Positions 62,345-64,000 of a stretch of DNA of 64,000 nt are shown piece after piece. The notes under the pieces are model-generated. The model ran no database searches. It was not told the DNA's origin and was given only the letters and a program-made list of their open reading frames with translations. Position 1 is the stretch's first letter; each line of letters begins with the position of its first letter. The position numbers were made by a program, and so were the translations under genes. Source of the DNA: Geodermatophilus ruber (GTDB lineage: Bacteria; Actinomycetota; Actinomycetes; Mycobacteriales; Geodermatophilaceae); contig NZ_FOSW01000002.1 in NCBI RefSeq assembly GCF_900114385.1, positions 62,001-126,000 of the forward strand. The letters are read 5' to 3'.

Positions 62345-64000
62345 GCGGGGCTCCCGGGTGCCGGGGTGAGGTCGGGCCGGGCGGCGCCGCCGAGCAGCTC
62401 GAGCGCCAGCTCGCGGACGCGGAAGCGCTGCAGCTTCCCGGTGGCGGTGGTGGGCAGCTCCTCGAACACGAGGATGTGCCGGGGCCGCTTGAACGCAGCC
62501 AGGCTGTCCCGGCAGAAGGCCACCAGCTCGTCGGGGGTCGTGGTGGCTCCGGGGAGCAGGACGACGCAGGCGACCGGCTTGTCGAGGCCCGCCTCGTCGG
62601 GTACGGAGACGACGACGACCTGGTTGACCTGCGGATGTGCGCGCAGGCGCTCCTCGACCTCGGTGGGGGAGACCCAGATGCCGCCGGCCTTGATGATGTC
62701 GTCGGTGCGGCCCAGCGAGGAGTAGAAGCCGTCGGCGCTGCGGACGTAGGTGTCGCCGGTGCGCACCCACTCGCCCTGGAACACCCGCCGGGTGACGTCC
62801 ATGCGGGACCAGTAGCCGGTCGCTGCGGAGGAGCCCTTCACGTACAGGTTGCCGGGCGTCCCGTCGGGAACCGGTGCGCCGTCGTCGTCGACGATCCTGG
62901 CCTCGTAGCCGGGAACGATCTCGCCGGTGGCCCCGGCGCGGGTCCGGCCGGGGCGGCCGCTGATGAAGATGTGCAGCATCTCGGTGGAACCGATGCCGTC
63001 GAGCATCTCGACCCCGAAGGTGCCCGTGAACCGCTCGAACAGGGCGGCAGGGAACGCCTCGCCGGCAGAGACGCAGGCCCGCACCCCGGCGAAGGCGTCG
63101 CCCGGTAGCCCGGCGGCCAGCAGCGCGGCGTAGTAGGTGGGCCCGGCGAAGAACAGCGTCGGCCGGTGCTCGCGGAGCACCCGCAGGGTGCCGGCGGGGC
63201 TGGGCCGGGAGCGGTCGAGCACCGTGCTCGCGCCGACCGAGAACGGGAAGGTGAGGGTGTTGCCCAGGCCGTAGGCGAAGAAGAACTTGGCCACCGAGAA
63301 GGTGACGTCGTCCGGGCCGATGGCCAGGACGTGCCGGGCGTAGGTCTCGGCCGTGTCGCGCAACGAGCCGTGCCGGTGCATCGCGCCCTTGGGCTTCCCG
63401 GTCGTGCCGGAGGTGTAGAGCCAGAAGGCCGGGGAGTCGGCGACGGTGGGGTAGGGCGTCGCGGCCTGCTCGAGGAAGTCGGCGCCGGCGGTGACGAAGG
63501 CGTCCCAGGTGCGCACCCGCGCGCCGGTGACCTCCGGGAGGTCGCCGGTGGTGAGCACGACGACGTCGGCGAGGTCACGGCACCCGCTCACCGCGGTGCC
63601 CAGCCCGGCGAACTCGGAGCTCAGCGCCACCAGCCGGGCCCGGCTGTCGGTGGCCAGCGTGGCGATGTCGGCGGGCTTGAGCATGGTGCTCACCGGCACG
63701 GGGACGGCGCCGATGCGCAGGCCGGCCAGGAACGCGGTGAGCAGCTCGGGGGTGTCGCCCATGCACAGCAGCAGCCGCTCCTCGGGGCGGACGCCGGAGG
63801 CGAGCAGCGCCGCGGCGAACCGGGTCACGGCGTCCTCGACCTGGGCGTAGGTGAGGGTGCGCACGCTGCCGTCGAGGTCGACCGCGGTGATCGCCCGCCG
63901 GTCCGGCGTCGCCCGGGCGTGCCGGGTGACCAGCCACTCGGCGGCGTTGAAGAGCTCCGGTGCCGGCGGTAGGGGGGCGGCGGGTGCTGCGGGGGCGGTG
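62341..64000 (-). CDS. benzoate-CoA ligase family protein, 5' end outside the window
   Basis: At least 553 codons; the frame stays open to the window edge without a start codon, and the first readable residues (PELFNAAEWLVTRHARATPD) match the N-terminus of benzoate-CoA ligases. Adenylation motifs: YTSGTTGKPKGAMH, DGIGSTEMLHIF, TGEIVPGYEARIV, YWSRMD and TGDTYVRSADGFYSSLGRTDD, with the acetylation-site Lys in ATGKLQRFRV. It activates benzoate or a substituted benzoate with CoA. The operon continues with the ferredoxin reductase and ferredoxin genes. Confidence 0.9.
   Translation of the reverse strand, partial: TAPAAPAAPLPPAPELFNAAEWLVTRHARATPDRRAITAVDLDGSVRTLTYAQVEDAVTRFAAALLASGVRPEERLLLCMGDTPELLTAFLAGLRIGAVPVPVSTMLKPADIATLATDSRARLVALSSEFAGLGTAVSGCRDLADVVVLTTGDLPEVTGARVRTWDAFVTAGADFLEQAATPYPTVADSPAFWLYTSGTTGKPKGAMHRHGSLRDTAETYARHVLAIGPDDVTFSVAKFFFAYGLGNTLTFPFSVGASTVLDRSRPSPAGTLRVLREHRPTLFFAGPTYYAALLAAGLPGDAFAGVRACVSAGEAFPAALFERFTGTFGVEMLDGIGSTEMLHIFISGRPGRTRAGATGEIVPGYEARIVDDDGAPVPDGTPGNLYVKGSSAATGYWSRMDVTRRVFQGEWVRTGDTYVRSADGFYSSLGRTDDIIKAGGIWVSPTEVEERLRAHPQVNQVVVVSVPDEAGLDKPVACVVLLPGATTTPDELVAFCRDSLAAFKRPRHILVFEELPTTATGKLQRFRVRELALELLGGAARPDLTPAPGSPA

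Overview
The window is very G+C-rich, densely packed and rich in GTG starts. Its gene families (MEDS-domain regulators, polyphosphate glucokinase, an LLM-class flavin oxidoreductase, a homogentisate cluster, UUCG-looped hairpins without a U-tract) point to a high-GC actinomycete. My best guess is Geodermatophilaceae (Blastococcus, Geodermatophilus, Modestobacter); this is inference, since no rRNA or tRNA gene is present.

Left part (1 to about 29 kb): accessory, rearranged DNA. It opens with the end of a Tn554-like recombinase operon: a coupled upstream gene, a 744-aa recombinase with a C-terminal Cys cluster, a small coiled-coil TnpC-like protein and a P-loop ATPase. Next come a GOLPH3-like protein and small membrane proteins between two 28-bp direct repeats, an Abi_C protein, a PH-like membrane protein and a Ser/Thr kinase with an unassigned C-terminal region. 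Several broken genes follow: an IS481-type transposase with a 4-bp frameshift, a second transposase with several frameshifts, a YceI remnant, an FGGY-kinase N-terminal scrap and two N-terminally truncated unknown genes. Between them lie six copies (A to F, all in one orientation) of a composite intergenic module: a left box, two or three direct repeats of 21-22 bp built on AATGTC, an inverted GACATT, then one or two stem-loops. Intact genes in this part are DUF2267, paired MEDS regulators, a DJ-1/PfpI protein, a secreted M14 carboxypeptidase, a PAS-GGDEF-EAL protein, a cobalt-type nitrile hydratase operon and a chemoreceptor.

Right part (29 to 64 kb): orderly metabolic chromosome. It holds a Kef-type antiporter fused to TrkA-N and a UBP-type zinc finger, NAD(P)H-hydrate dehydratase with a histidine phosphatase, hppD divergent from an Lrp regulator, a Ca2+/H+ antiporter, a DUF2252 protein, an unknown/ImmA-IrrE gene pair, a solute-binding lipoprotein with a structured leader, a P450 with an MFS transporter, and an aromatic-acid operon (MBL protein, FAD monooxygenase, HmgA, FahA, IclR) with a matching MHS transporter. 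Then come a diacylglycerol-kinase-like protein, a hemerythrin-esterase fusion, a sugar porter with an ATP ROK kinase and a polyphosphate glucokinase, an LLM oxidoreductase, and a ferredoxin / ferredoxin reductase / benzoate-CoA ligase operon running off the window.

How the genes fit together: HppD, HmgA and FahA cover tyrosine breakdown through homogentisate, except that no recognisable maleylacetoacetate isomerase is present. The FAD monooxygenase probably feeds another aromatic acid into the same route. The sugar porter and two glucokinases form a glucose uptake and phosphorylation unit.
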